Shown here: piece by piece, positions 22,501 to 29,352 of the stretch
How the letters are laid out: every line of letters starts with the position of its first letter
Numbering within the stretch: the first letter of the stretch is position 1
From: Timema cristinae
Lineage: Eukaryota > Arthropoda > Insecta > Phasmatodea > Timematidae
Length of the DNA: 64,000 nt
Direction: 5' to 3'
Assembly: GCA_039000515.1 (NCBI GenBank)
Contig: JBCFYV010011164.1
Coordinates: 51,276,082 to 51,340,081 of the forward strand
Position numbers and translations under genes: made by a program
Notes under the pieces: generated by a model
Seen by the model: only the letters and a program-made list of their open reading frames with translations
What the model was told of the DNA's origin: nothing
The model's database searches: none

Positions 22501-23300
22501 TTGGTCCAAGTTGTAGTGCTAATGATAGATGAACCTTGATTAATTTGCAATAAGCTTTGAAGAGAACTCTCTAAAATGATCAGAACATGTCACGTGATGT
22601 TCACAAACCAGTCAACATGTTTCTTTGTGCTAGTTCAAGCAGCAACCATCCGTGATCCTGCTGGACTGCTCAAAACTTCAGTTGGGCCGAGGGCGTCTAG
22701 ACGACAGCGTCGCGGCTTTCCGGCATCGTCTGGAGTTATTCCGGGAATTGTCACTGCCCATGCTGAAGGCGCTGGATGCCGAGAACAGACTCACTATCGT
22801 GGATGGAGACACTGACACTGCGCATGTGCAGGAGGAGTTCATCAGGTAGAGGACCTTGGTCACTGGACAATGTCAAAATGGGGCTTGTGTGTCATGTGTG
22901 CATCATGTGTGTCATGTGTGCATCATGTGTGTCATGTGTGCATCATGTGTGCAGGGTGATCTCCCAGCAGATGGAGCACCTCAAGCGCACAGGGGGCCTC
23001 ATCGTACCCCAACACACGCTACTCCAGGGGAACAAGCCCGCCGCGGCGCCCAATGGACACGCCTACGACGCCACCTTTCTGCACGACCTGGATGACGAGG
23101 ATGAGGCGACTCTCAAGGTCACTCATAACACGACGAGCAGGCGTCCCGCCGCTAATGGCGCAGCCAATGGAGCTGTTTTCGGCGCCGACGTGCCCGGTCG
23201 CTTGGTGAACGGTTTGGGACCCCCGGGACGACTGTCCAGGGACACCATTAGGGATATGTACGCCAACGTAGAAACGTATCCGGCGGACTCTCAACTTTGA
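1313..23300 (+). CDS. Adenylate-kinase-like protein, two domains (AK5/CG9541 type), 5'-partial, frame-broken
   Basis: Nucleoside monophosphate kinases of this family move a phosphate between ATP and AMP. I place this gene with the multi-domain AK5-like proteins from conserved blocks. Exons seen: 1313-1515, about 7711-7904, 17029-17247, 20667-20846, 22640-22845, 22955-23300 (stop). Domain 1 lacks its P-loop, which must lie upstream of the window. Domain 2 starts at VIWVIGGPGSNKAALCQ and ends near ISQQMEHL, followed by a Gly/Ala/Asn-rich tail. Exon phases fit if single bases are restored at 17190 and 20841. Further breaks lie at 7823 and near 7723-7750. The exon that should carry the second YLxDGYPR-like motif was not found. 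Key residues are degraded (SGYPR for DGYPR; GSNKAA for GSGKGT), so even an intact product may be catalytically weak or dead. It could be a pseudogene, or a live gene with uncorrected long-read indels. Confidence 0.75.
1516..1737 (+). repeat. Minisatellite B, 14-16 bp unit starting at a splice donor
   Basis: Tandem TAGTTCAACACCAGAC units with truncated variants (TAGTTCAACACT, CACAGTTCAACACC). The run begins within the donor itself, GTACAGTTCAACACC, so the first unit overlaps the 5' splice site of the exon ending at 1515. Confidence 0.9.
1738..2562. other. Intron DNA, nothing recognised
   Basis: AT-rich intron with a short TCTG run near 2083-2105. Short open frames here match no protein I recognise, and I see no terminal inverted repeats. 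Confidence 0.5.
2563..3563 (+). repeat. Minisatellite C, 36 bp unit, about 28 copies
   Basis: Units contain GGCTAGTATTGACCTATCAC followed by TCCTCGCACTAATAGA. Variants include CTAGTATATTGACC, TACCCCTCC for TATCACTCC, and TAGTCTCTAG for TAGAGGCTAG. The 36-bp period keeps long frames open on the minus strand. Those frames are only repeats of RSILASISAR and are not taken as genes. Confidence 0.93.
3813..5719 (+). repeat. Minisatellite D, 66 bp unit with dimeric higher-order structure, about 29 copies
   Basis: Monomers contain AGGAACTATCTGAGAG, GTGTTTCCTTGCTTC and ACTGTTCCAAGG. Two monomer types occur: one with GGTACCTTCTTGAGGGAC, the other with GGTGTCTTTTTGAGAAAC followed by AACTAACTGAG. From about 4200 onward they alternate almost strictly, giving a 132-bp higher-order repeat. 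The first units (3813-4180) are mostly the first type. Because 66 is divisible by 3, several frames stay open on both strands. I do not treat these as coding. Confidence 0.95.
5720..6317. other. AT-rich intron DNA, nothing recognised
   Basis: Intron between minisatellite D and the SINE at 6318. No exon matching the kinase family and no terminal repeats were seen. Confidence 0.45.
6318..6570 (+). mobile_element. tRNA-derived SINE, Leu-like head
   Basis: The head has an A-box-like TGGCCGTGTGGTCTAAGGCG and a B-box GGTTCGATCCC, spaced as in a class II (Leu/Ser-type) tRNA. The 3' end carries ACGGACGGGTAGTAAGATGC, then an A-rich end. The same tail is seen in the SINEs at 34.3, 48.7 and 56.7 kb. 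The tRNA arms do not pair well, so it is not a functional tRNA. Confidence 0.7.
6571..7206. other. AT-rich intron DNA
   Basis: No feature beyond low complexity. It lies between the SINE and minisatellite E inside the gene 1 intron. Confidence 0.4.
7207..7716 (+). repeat. Minisatellite E, 36 bp unit carrying donor-like and acceptor-like sites
   Basis: About 14 copies of a unit reading ACACTGGTGAGTTGTG then TTGTCACAGATACAGGAGTG. Each unit contains a good 5' splice consensus (CTG|GTGAGT) and, about 18 nt later, a pyrimidine/purine mix ending CACAG. The last copies run straight into the acceptor region of the gene 1 exon at about 7711-7736. One-base losses are common between units. Confidence 0.93.
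7711..7904 (+). CDS. Gene 1 exon: kinase domain 1, C-terminal helices; frame broken
   Basis: The frame from TGG at 7756 reads WRQKILERQIEYGAKLGHVV, a block I recognise from AK5-like insect proteins. At about 7823 one base is missing and the frame shifts to MELNNFYRNVMPVADYFDQR and GMLYA before the donor GTGAGT at 7905. Candidate acceptors are at 7710, 7716 and 7735. The first two are in phase with the previous exon but give a TGA at 7723; the third is out of phase. The exon therefore has two frame problems. It sits between minisatellites E and F. There is no GRxDDN motif of the normal LID region. Confidence 0.75.
7917..7995 (+). repeat. Minisatellite F, 21-23 bp unit, 3.5 copies beside a donor
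   Basis: Units read AATATGTCACAGGGACTAAC / AGTAACATGTCACAGG. The array starts 12 bp after the donor of the exon ending at 7904. Each unit has a CACAGG acceptor-like core. Confidence 0.85.
7996..8589. other. Intron DNA with (TA)n tracts
   Basis: Low-complexity TA runs lie at 8104-8152. A G-rich stretch at 8200-8225 might belong to the end of the hAT remnant that follows, but no terminal repeat could be defined. Confidence 0.4.
8590..9940 (-). pseudogene. hAT transposase remnant, ZMYM1-like type
   Basis: Read on the minus strand from high to low coordinates, it shows a start-region block SGAQKRKETR (near 9910), then GAHNLSLCGANEAE followed by EEVETFFGTVQK (about 9270-9345). It ends with the hAT C-terminal dimerisation block PVTVAEAERTFSKMKLITN at about 8715-8775, with RSTLGQEKLTALCLLAIER after it. 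This order is that of ZMYM1-like hAT transposases. The middle is lost and stops and frameshifts are frequent, so it is dead. Element ends and a target duplication were not found. Confidence 0.75.
9941..10261. other. Intron DNA, nothing recognised
   Basis: AT-rich stretch between the hAT remnant and minisatellite G. No supported feature. Confidence 0.4.
10262..11033 (+). repeat. Minisatellite G, 48 bp unit, 16 copies
   Basis: Units contain GAGAGCTGAACGTTCCTTAC then CGAGCTGACAGCGACTCATT and CTATCCAC. The central copies (about 10550-10980) are nearly identical, while the flanking copies carry CGCCCCTTACCGAACTG and AGCCACTC. The period is divisible by three, so a 262-codon minus-strand frame stays open. 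I reject it as a gene. Confidence 0.95.
11034..11940. other. Intron DNA with a 13-bp poly-C tract
   Basis: A C run lies at about 11460-11472. Short overlapping frames at 11485-11680 exist on both strands and match nothing I know. No inverted repeats seen. Confidence 0.4.
11941..13381 (+). repeat. Minisatellite H, 50 bp unit, about 29 copies, with higher-order blocks
   Basis: Units read TGGTCAGGGAGACTGACTGC, AGGTCTAGAGGACCCTGGTT, ACATCCTGTC. A marked two-unit variant (GACCCTAATG ... CTCTATAGAACCC ... CAGGCAGACTGACAATAGG) recurs near 12225, 12575 and 12775, that is, after 7 and 4 units. This shows that blocks of several units were copied together. Confidence 0.94.
13382..13734. other. Intron DNA, nothing recognised
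   Basis: A short stretch of mixed composition (more GC-rich at 13430-13590). The minus-strand open frame at 13388-13609 has no recognisable motif. Confidence 0.4.
13735..14153 (+). repeat. Minisatellite I, 103 bp unit, 4 copies
   Basis: AACTGTATGACATGTAGTAT recurs at 13738, 13841, 13944 and 14047, exactly 103 bp apart. CTCACGGCGTCAGTAGTTTA and TTTGATGATGATACATCC lie at fixed places in each unit. A partial fifth unit ends near 14153. Confidence 0.95.
14154..15409. other. Intron DNA, AT-rich; unplaced minus-strand frame
   Basis: On the minus strand, 15170-15290 reads GRALTLLEAMFKHHVVLSDV and continues DISELIGALC. This looks more protein-like than its surroundings, but I cannot assign it and it has no start or domain. 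The rest shows nothing. Confidence 0.3.
15410..16225 (+). mobile_element. Non-autonomous hAT-like element, copy 1 (816 bp)
   Basis: The left end is CAGGGGCGGCCCGAGG and the right end TTAAGCCGCCCCT, inverted to each other. The flanks TTGTTCTA and TTGTACTA (ends one base apart) fit a diverged 8-bp target duplication. A second copy lies at 24537-25182 and shares most internal sequence, including GCGGGATTGCTTTGTGGCGC and GTGGCACTAAATTATAATTT. Copy 1 has about 145 bp near 15515-15665 that copy 2 lacks. No transposase frame. Confidence 0.8.
16226..17028. other. Intron DNA with a SINE-tail scrap
   Basis: The segment near 16659-16680 has CCGGAGGGGTAGTAAGACGC, resembling the SINE tail. The last bases, GTGTTGTTACAG, form the acceptor of the next exon. 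Confidence 0.45.
17029..17247 (+). CDS. Gene 1 exon: end of domain 1, linker, start of domain 2
   Basis: It opens VNGERNPSDVYKDFRSAV, the C-terminal helix of kinase domain 1. A Pro/Glu-rich linker (EPVTASGPEQVTTASVEPEL) follows, then KGFPPVIWVI, the strand leading to the second P-loop. The linker and last block are in different frames. One additional G in the run at about 17190 (GAGGGGAC) would join them and also give the phase-1 exit that the next exon needs. The donor is GTGTGT at 17248. The last 16 bases of the exon resemble the unit of the following minisatellite. Confidence 0.8.
17248..19181 (+). repeat. Minisatellite J, 41 bp unit, about 46 copies, trimeric higher-order repeat
   Basis: Units contain CCACCATGCTGTTATCTAGG, TCTAAACACC or TCATAGCACC, and ACTATATCCCT. 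Through about 17400-18450 they are ordered as a three-unit, 123-bp block (TTGTTATATAGG... / CCCCCATGCTG... / CCACCATGCTG...). The exon end at 17232-17247 (GTCATCTGGGTCATAG) matches the unit core GTTATCTAGGTCATAG, so the array appears to have been seeded from the exon-intron junction. A hAT element interrupts it at 19182; the last partial unit resumes at 20601-20645. Confidence 0.95.
19182..20592 (+). mobile_element. hAT element inserted into minisatellite J (1411 bp)
   Basis: The left end CAGTGTTCTTCAACC is inverted at the right end as GGTTGAAGAACGTTG (13 of 15 match). The element is flanked on both sides by ATCTAGGT (19174-19181 and 20593-20600), the 8-bp target duplication typical of hAT. 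The target lies inside a minisatellite unit, which also contains ATCTAGGT by itself, so the duplication is consistent rather than independently proved. Confidence 0.88.
19728..20450 (+). pseudogene. hAT transposase remnant, ZBED5/EPM2AIP1-like
   Basis: After a KRRKGNFVRHYDKEYLKLGF start block, the BED-type finger region reads PRPLCVLCSEIMSNDSLKP. Later blocks KFERLI, KAQKPFALGQELVKPYILD and QSNDV-like pieces appear in changing frames. The order matches the domesticated hAT proteins ZBED5/ZBED8/EPM2AIP1. Several stops and frameshifts are present, and the C-terminal dimerisation domain is missing. Confidence 0.75.
20667..20846 (+). CDS. Gene 1 exon: second P-loop and NMP-binding region
   Basis: The acceptor is GTGTCTGTGTCCCAG. 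The two opening bases complete a Gly codon, then GGPGSNKAALCQKAVR, a degenerate Walker A (normal: GGPGSGKGT). The Lys is kept, but the following Gly-Thr is Ala-Ala. CSVGRMLRTTAE parallels the [10 protein letters not shown] block. The exon ends AAITAGDMVP. The first junction copy has an additional A (ACCACC for ACCC near 20841) that breaks the phase. Removing it gives a phase-0 exit, as in the matching exon of gene 2. Confidence 0.82.
20811..21180 (+). repeat. Minisatellite K, 43 bp unit: duplicated exon end plus splice donor
   Basis: About nine copies of GTGCCGCCATCACAGCGGGA, GACATGGTACCCCAG, GTGAGTTA. The first copy is the 3' end of the kinase exon (encoding AAITAGDMVP) with its donor; the others repeat the coding end and a consensus GTGAGT donor. 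Period 43 shifts the frame and GTGAGTTAG brings a stop, so the inner copies cannot extend the protein cleanly. Confidence 0.93.
21181..21545. other. Intron DNA with a tRNA-like stretch
   Basis: GGCTCAGCGGTAGA (21259-21272) resembles an A box and GAGTTCGAGACC (near 21321-21332) a B box. The spacing is too long for an ordinary tRNA, so this may be a SINE scrap. The kinase exon expected in this interval was not found. Confidence 0.35.
21546..21941 (+). repeat. Minisatellite L, 24 bp unit, about 17 copies
   Basis: Units read TTAGAAATGCAGGAGTTTACATTG, with variants GAGATACAGGAG and ATGCAGATTACA. The variant order repeats at about 21643 and 21763, giving a five-unit higher-order block of about 120 bp. 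Confidence 0.9.
21942..22639. other. AT-rich intron DNA; expected kinase exon absent
   Basis: I searched both strands by eye for the second-domain YLxDGYPR-like block and found none. The interval ends with GTGCTAGTTCAAG, the acceptor region of the next exon. Confidence 0.45.
22640..22845 (+). CDS. Gene 1 exon: domain 2 LID and C-terminal helices
   Basis: It follows GTGCTAGTTCAAG (CAG may also be part of the acceptor). It reads QPSVILLDCSKLQL, then GRGRLDDSVAAFRHRLELF, the counterpart of [18 protein letters not shown], then LPMLKALDAENRLTIVDG and a final EEFIR. The LID Asp-Asp is kept, but the next Asn is Ser. It ends in phase 2 at ATCAG before GTAGAG, which joins in frame to the next exon. 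The frame is intact. Confidence 0.88.
22880..22954 (+). repeat. Minisatellite M, 20 bp unit, filling a 109-bp intron
   Basis: Four copies of TGTGTGTCATGTGTGCATCA occupy most of the short intron 22846-22954 and end in the acceptor GTGTGCAG itself. Confidence 0.9.
22955..23300 (+). CDS. Gene 1 last exon: end of domain 2 and disordered tail
   Basis: It starts with one split-codon base, then VISQQMEHLKRTGGLIVPQH, the end of the kinase fold. A tail follows rich in Gly, Ala, Asn and acidic residues (HDLDDEDEATLK; RRPAANGAANGAVFGA) and ends YANVETYPADSQL, stop at 23298-23300. The tail has no domain I know and looks disordered. GC content is clearly higher than in the flanks, as expected of coding sequence. 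Confidence 0.88.
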
Positions 23301-23362
23301 GGGTTCCTGGACGGTCTGATGCCTCACTACAGGAACTAGTCCAGGGTCAGGCTCGTACAGGC

Positions 23363-23520
23363 TAGGTCAGTCCTACAGAGACAACCAACCTGAATCTGGT
23401 AGATTAGGTCAGTCCTACAGAGACAACCAACCTGAAGCTGGTAGATTAGGTCAGTCCTACAGAGACAACCAACCTGAAGCTGGTAGATTAGGTCAGTCCT
23501 ACAGAGACAACCAGCCTGAC
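23363..23520 (+). repeat. Minisatellite N, 42 bp unit, 4 copies in the 3' UTR
   Basis: Units read TAGGTCAGTCCTACAGAGAC, AACCAACCTGAAGCTGGTAGAT. The array begins about 60 bp after the stop codon of gene 1 and would be transcribed in its 3' UTR. Confidence 0.92.
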
Positions 23521-24536
23521 ACTAGTGAACAGACAAGGATGATTGATTCCCAGTGACATCTCGTGTATCACCTCCATGGCGAGATGGCTGCGTAGGTCTG
23601 TCAGATCATTGGTCCAAGCAGTACATGTTGGATTAGTGTTAAAACACGTCAACAAGAGAACATTCAATAACTAGAGTCACTTTTATACTTTTGAAACCTT
23701 TGAATGTCTGTTTCACACTTCTAGTTGGCTGAAACATAGCGGGAGTCTTTGGAATACCCATTATTGTTACACGCACAAAAAAATAATCTCATTTTCATAT
23801 TTATTAGTAATGTATTTAGTTGTAACAAATAGTAAAATATCAGCCTATTATGATTATAAACATTTCTTCATTCTTAGTTAGGTTTACCAAGCGTGGCCTA
23901 CTCTTATTTTTCCGTTTCGATGGTCAAATACAAGAAATAAAAGTAGAATCCGGCCGGGAAAAATACAATCCATTGCAGGTCTCTGTGGTTTATGTTAAAA
24001 GGAAAACAAAGATTTGTTGTTTGAAGTTTGGAACAAGTTAATTTTATTTAAAAATTACTTAACATCTTAAATGATACAATAATCTTGCGAACTACTGATT
24101 TAGCTATGAGAATGTGATATTAATTAAGAATTCGTTAGGTGAAATAAAACTTACGTTTTGGGCTGAATTTGTCCACCATTTGCTATAAATATTTTAGTAG
24201 AATTTTAGAAATGTATATTTTTAATGCAAATGAGTTTGTCAAAGGTTTTGTGTTAAGTCTGTAAACAATGCACATCTTCATAGCAAGCGACGAGTATTTC
24301 TCACCGGTTCTGAGCGTGTTTGTTTAAGGTTCTTTAAGATCCATCCGTAGTTCCCGTGTCCGCCACACTATCACACTGTCTACAGTATCCTTATCCTTAA
24401 GTCCTTGCTCCGTAGAAGTTGGTCAACTTTAACTTTCTAAGGACTAGTTTATATGAACTACCAATCACAGATAACAAATATGTGTACGCGCATCGAAAGA
24501 AAATCACCAATGACAGCGAAAGGATCCCTTACTAAT
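23521..24536. other. Presumed 3' UTR and downstream DNA of gene 1
   Basis: AT-rich, with no coding block recognised. A candidate polyadenylation signal is listed separately. The rest is probably intergenic. Confidence 0.4.
23936..23941 (+). terminator. Candidate polyadenylation signal of gene 1
   Basis: AATAAA lies 636 nt after the stop codon. Such hexamers are common in AT-rich DNA, so this is only a candidate. Confidence 0.3.
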
Positions 24537-25182
24537 CAGGGGTGACCCGAAGTAAATTAAACGCCCTGGCGGGATTGCTTTGTGGCGCCCCCCTATATGA
24601 TATAGTCCATTCGCCATAGGAGTGGTGTTACTGACAGTTAGCAAAAGCTGTCAGCTACCACATTTCCCGAGGAGATTGGATTCTGGGAAAATATGAAAAT
24701 AATCACCAAACCTAACGTAGCTTGGGCTTGATAGGAAAATAATCTTAAGGGGAACCCACCAATGTTAACTATACTCCAAACGTCTCACCTCGAGATTGTA
24801 CAAAAACTGTTAGGATTACAAAGAAAACTATAAGAACCTGTTTTGTAGACAATGTTAGGCTACATTCTAATTTCTTACTATAAGTTTAACAAACACTTTG
24901 ACAATATAAACGGTTTACGTTATGATTGGGGAAAAAAGTTTTAGGAAGCCATTTTTTTAAGATGGCAAATGTATAAACCTTTTGAGAGTGGCACTAAATT
25001 ATAATTTACTCACCACAAAATTATACTAATATGTAAAATGTCATGTTATTACCAAAAAGTGAACGATTGTAACTCCACTATCACGACCAGGCTACGTTAG
25101 GTTAGGCTTAGCTCTGTTTGGTGCCCCCTCGAGCTAGCGCCCCGGGCAGCCGCCTGATTCGTACGGCCCTTAAGCCGCCCTG
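24537..25182 (+). mobile_element. Non-autonomous hAT-like element, copy 2 (646 bp)
   Basis: Same family as 15410-16225. The left end is CAGGGGTGACCCGAAG, the right end TTAAGCCGCCCTG. The flanks TTACTAAT and TTGCTTAT are compatible with an eroded 8-bp duplication. It lacks about 145 bp present in copy 1 (its GCAAAAG joins directly to CTGTCAGCTACC). No transposase frame. Confidence 0.8.
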
Positions 25183-27105
25183 TTGCTTATTATAAGTGTG
25201 ATAGTTCAAATAGTGTTATACATAATATTCAATGTGATTTTATTTAACCTACATTCGTAGCCTAAAGCGTATGAACTGGCTCAGTCAGTAGAGTTGGGAT
25301 ATATTATGAACAAAAATTAACTGGGCTTTCATGTTCGGTAGAATTCCAAGGTTCGTATAGGGTGCATGTATCGTTTACAAAGAAACTCTCGTTGACTGGC
25401 AGAACCAGTTCAGTTCCAGTGTGTTGGACTGGCATTCTCAGACTTAAGAGATTATAACACGGATGTTGTGTTTCTCCCCCCCGCCCCCCCCAGGCCAATA
25501 CAACTTCAGTTTTATACTGTAGTTCATCTTCTCTAGCTGGGTTACGTGTCACAAGTTTGTGAGGTGTTTTTTTCAGCATTGTGAGTTTGTGTTTTGTACG
25601 TATCATATGTATTTATTTCAAAAGTGATATTTATAAATACATACAAATAATATTTTTTAGGTTTAGTGTCAATTGCTCACGATTTAAATTAGATTTTTCC
25701 ACCATTTATATTCATATTTAGCATGGTTGTTCCTACCTGATAGTACTGTAGCTAGTGACCCTCGTGTGATATTACGAAGCTAGTTTTCGTTCTAATTTAA
25801 TTATATACCAGTCAAGTAATTCTATCAGAGTACAGTTGGCAGCAATTTAAAGAGAATATAAGTTAACGCCAGATGAAGAGAGGCATCTGCTTGGTTGAGC
25901 GTGTGACGTCACTTACTACACAAGCTAGCGCGTTACTTACACAAAGCTATATGGGGGAAGACACTATTTTGTTAAAAATCAGGTCACTTTTGAAACTTTA
26001 AATAATAAGTAAAATTTTAAAATCTACATCAATGTCCAATTTACGCTATTATTATTTTTTGATTGTATGTTTGCCTGGCTTCGTATTAAAATATAACTGC
26101 TGTGTACTGGGTGACGTGAGCAAGGACAAGATCAAATTCCTCCAAGTGGCGCTACCTTTATATTCTCTTTGCATCGGTTGGCATTGCTTGCCGGTCAAGC
26201 AGTATTTTAATTGGCTTACAATATTGTGCTCAAATATATAGAATTAAACTAGGAAAAGCCCTTTCAAAAGAATAAGGCAAATTGGTAATATACTTTTGTT
26301 TAACCTATTGTGATAAAACTAAAGTAATTACAATGCATATTTTTGTAATACATCTATTGTTAAATGTAACGTGTGTACTATTGCAGTTTGTCAAATGAAT
26401 CTTTGTGGAATAAAATGGGAAAGTAAATAACTTTGTGTGTAAGTGTACTGGGCATTTAGTTGAACTAAGGGACTCAAATTAAATATCTAGCTCACTACTT
26501 TTCAATGCAGTTTTTCTCTAATCACTACTAACACTAAGCAGACCAAAGAAACATGTATCCTGTGTGATAGTGACATCGACCTTTCAAAAATAAAAAATAA
26601 AATAAAAAGACATGCCACCAAATTGTAGAAGACTTCTGTAAAAGATAAGTCGAGTTTCTTTGAGTTTATATAACACTGAATTGAACCAACACTTTGTAAA
26701 TACAACAATAATAAAAATAATAACACAGCATTGTAATGGTTGTTTAATTTTAACATCTAGAACTTCCTCACCGCTATAATTCCTGGCTGTGCTTTTTAAG
26801 TCAAGTTGTAACGACTGACACATGAGCATAACAAATAGGGGAATAAATGGAAAATTAACTTTTTACAGAAGGTGTTTCTTTCTTCACCACGACTCAATAC
26901 ACGTTCAGAATGTATGTACAAATATAAATCCGACGTTTCTTATTATCCTAGACCCGACTATCCGAGGTGGTAACACACACTATGTTTCTTGTGAATTGTC
27001 TAAGATTAAATTGGTTCAGTCGTCTAGTTACGAGTAGTGGAGTGAATCATCGCTTACACTGAACTGTGGCGCCATCAATATTACTGTCCGTCGCTCGACT
27101 TACTG
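25183..27105. other. Intergenic AT-rich DNA, nothing recognised
   Basis: Short frames at 25304-25606, 26032-26241 and 26502-27037 have no recognisable domains and AT-driven composition. A short C-rich tract lies near 25479-25493. No gene or mobile element could be supported. Confidence 0.4.
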
Positions 27106-27655
27106 TGGATTCACACGTTCGCTGAAAAAACTAGCGCAGAACAGAAGAGTTGTCACGTGACGTGCTCTAAGCCAATCACAACATTTCCGCCTCGTCAGCG
27201 TGAGCTGTTCTGTTTAAGTTCAGCTCATCTCTGATCTGTCCGCTCTGCCCGAGATGTTAGGCAAAGGAGAACCAATCCAATCTCAGAGCCAACCAACTCA
27301 AATCAGTGCGCATGCGCTGTAGCGCTAGAAACAAGCAGACAGCTTATTTGACCGTTGTGAGGAGATTTGCAGTAAAGCGTGTGTATCGATGTATTGGATT
27401 GTGCCACGACACAGAGCCATAATTTGAAAACATCCATCGTGATAATGATCTAAAATATATGTTTATATAATAGAAAATAATGTATGATGATAAATAATCA
27501 GCTGTTTTAAGTTAGCGTTGTGACGCATCGTGGGTCGGCATACAACGTGTGTATTGCTGCGCCTCTGAGGCAGATTCTGCTCTATTTTCAGCGAACGTGT
27601 GTATTTCTGCGCCTCTGAGGCAGATTCTGCTCTATTTTCAGCGAACGCGTGAATA
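27106..27655 (+). mobile_element. MITE with terminal inverted repeats (about 550 bp)
   Basis: The left end ATTCACACGTTCGCTGAAAA is inverted at the right end as TTTTCAGCGAACGCGTGAAT. Just inside the right end a 51-bp segment (TGCGCCTCTGAGGCAGATTC ... TTTTCAGCGAACG) is tandemly doubled, so the terminal repeat occurs twice there. Superfamily uncertain; Harbinger-like is possible by resemblance to the element at 49251. No coding capacity. Confidence 0.65.
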
Positions 27656-28749
27656 AAGCTTTATCGGGTCCGTTTTCATGCAAATTATTGATTTGTTGGG
27701 ATTTTTTAAAAAAGGTTGTGATAGTTTAATGAGTTCAAATTTGATGTTCCGTATTATCCGAGATAGACTCGACGATGATTTTTGAAGGAAGCTCGCTTGT
27801 AAGGCTTTATTTCGGTCCAGAATCCTACCTTCTAGTTGTGTTTAGTTAGGATAAAAGACCTTCCAGAAGAAAATTTTTACTTCCGTTCTAAATGGACTTT
27901 TATCTTACCAAAAAATATATATATGATAGTATTCTGGTAAGAAATAAAGCGTTACAGATTGGGATTATTACTAAATTCAGGGTTTAATGGATACCTATAC
28001 TTCCTATAAGCCTATAACCTAAAAGATCATTTGAACGTTAGACTTCTCTACAAAGTATGTAATTCAAACAAATGTAATTAAGTTTTAAGATACCTTGTTC
28101 ATTATATTTACCGAACTTTCAATATAATATGGTTTCTGAAGCCAAAATTCAAGCTAATAACCAACTTTATATATAAGTGTAGTCTTGGCAGACTGTAAAT
28201 AACATTGATGATAACTGCATAATTATTTAAATATGTTAAAGATTTTATTCGTATTTGTACAGTATTACCTGTAAAACTGGATTGTATATCCTTTAATGGA
28301 AATGTTTCTTCAGGAAAGTGTGGTATAATACTTGACTATTCTCAAACAATAACACTTTTATTCATCAGAGACATGTTTTCGCGTAAGAACATTGAAAGAA
28401 ACGGTTAAATCTGTCCCCCCACAATGTAGCAGACGATAAACTTGTGCGTCACATTTTGGTACTTGGCAATGTGTATGTGTATGTCCATCCAGTTATATTA
28501 TATAGATCAATGGGCCAGACTGAGAGAGCGAAAATAAAATAGAATAGACAACATTGGTTGTGATAAGAGGTGGCCAGACTGGAGCTCACGCTTGACAGAT
28601 TAGTTTACAGGCGTTAGGCAATATTATTGTATGTTGGTTCAGTGAGTGCTGGAAAACTTCTCATTTTGACATTTTTATTATTATCGATAGTTTTAACACA
28701 CTTGCTACTAACGGCTTAATTTAATTGATAAGCTCATAAACCATATATA

Positions 28750-28750
<1 letters not shown>
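27656..28750. other. Intergenic AT-rich DNA, nothing recognised
   Basis: No open frame with coding character, no inverted ends and no tandem array. It leads into simple repeats at 28751. Confidence 0.4.
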
Positions 28751-28781
<31 letters not shown>

Positions 28782-28853
28782 ATGTAAAACCATATATATA
28801 TGTATATATAGTTTTTATAAAAATTATGTAAAAATATATATATATATATAAAC
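28751..28853 (+). repeat. (GATA)n and (TA)n microsatellites
   Basis: About seven GATA units at 28752-28780 are followed by ATATATAT runs up to about 28850. Confidence 0.9.
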
Positions 28854-28939
28854 TGGTATGTTAAAATACTTCAATGCTATAATCAAAGTGGCGTGAAGAG
28901 AGAATGGGAAAACCACAACCATAAATCACTTGTCAAAAA

Positions 28940-29060
28940 CCATCCTCAGCTCACTGAGCCAAGATTCGAACCTTTGCCTCTTCGTCAACAACTATCGAGA
29001 ACTATCTGCTAATGACGCGCTCGCTTGCCAGTCTGGTCGAACCCAACGCTCTAAAGAAGT
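28940..29060 (-). mobile_element. tRNA-derived SINE head scrap
   Basis: On the minus strand GGTTCGAATCTTGGCTC serves as a B box, with an A-box-like GCGAGCGCGTCATTAG upstream. The acceptor stem does not pair. No complete element boundaries. Confidence 0.4.
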
Positions 29061-29279
29061 ACTTCCAACCCAGGGTTACTTTGAATAAATGTATGTTTTG
29101 ACACCCACAATAACATACAAAGTTTGGGCAGGTAGTTTAAATACTCCCTTTATAGTGTGGGTAGGCTATATATATTAATCATATGACAAATGTTGTAGAA
29201 ACCACACTTTGTTGAACACAAAATGAGAACTATTTAAAAGTTAGATGTATCAAGATACATCAATTAAGTGTAAAATGAT

Positions 29280-29352
29280 GACCTGGGCACCGGAATCGAA
29301 CCCGGGACCTTTGACTTGGAGCGTCAATGCTCTACCATAGTCAGCCTGGTTT
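29280..29352 (-). mobile_element. tRNA-like sequence (Gly TCC-like), SINE head
   Basis: On the minus strand a D-arm-like TATGGTAGAGC, an anticodon arm TTGACGCTCCAAGTCAA (loop GCTCCAA, anticodon TCC) and a T arm CCGGGTTCGATTCCGG are present. The 3' acceptor strand TGCCCAG has no partner at the 5' end, so it is most likely tRNA-derived rather than a working tRNA. Confidence 0.5.

Noticed and set aside
29280..29352. Functional tRNA-Gly gene
   Set aside because: The acceptor stem does not pair and the D arm is poor; B-box-bearing tRNA scraps are common in the SINEs here.
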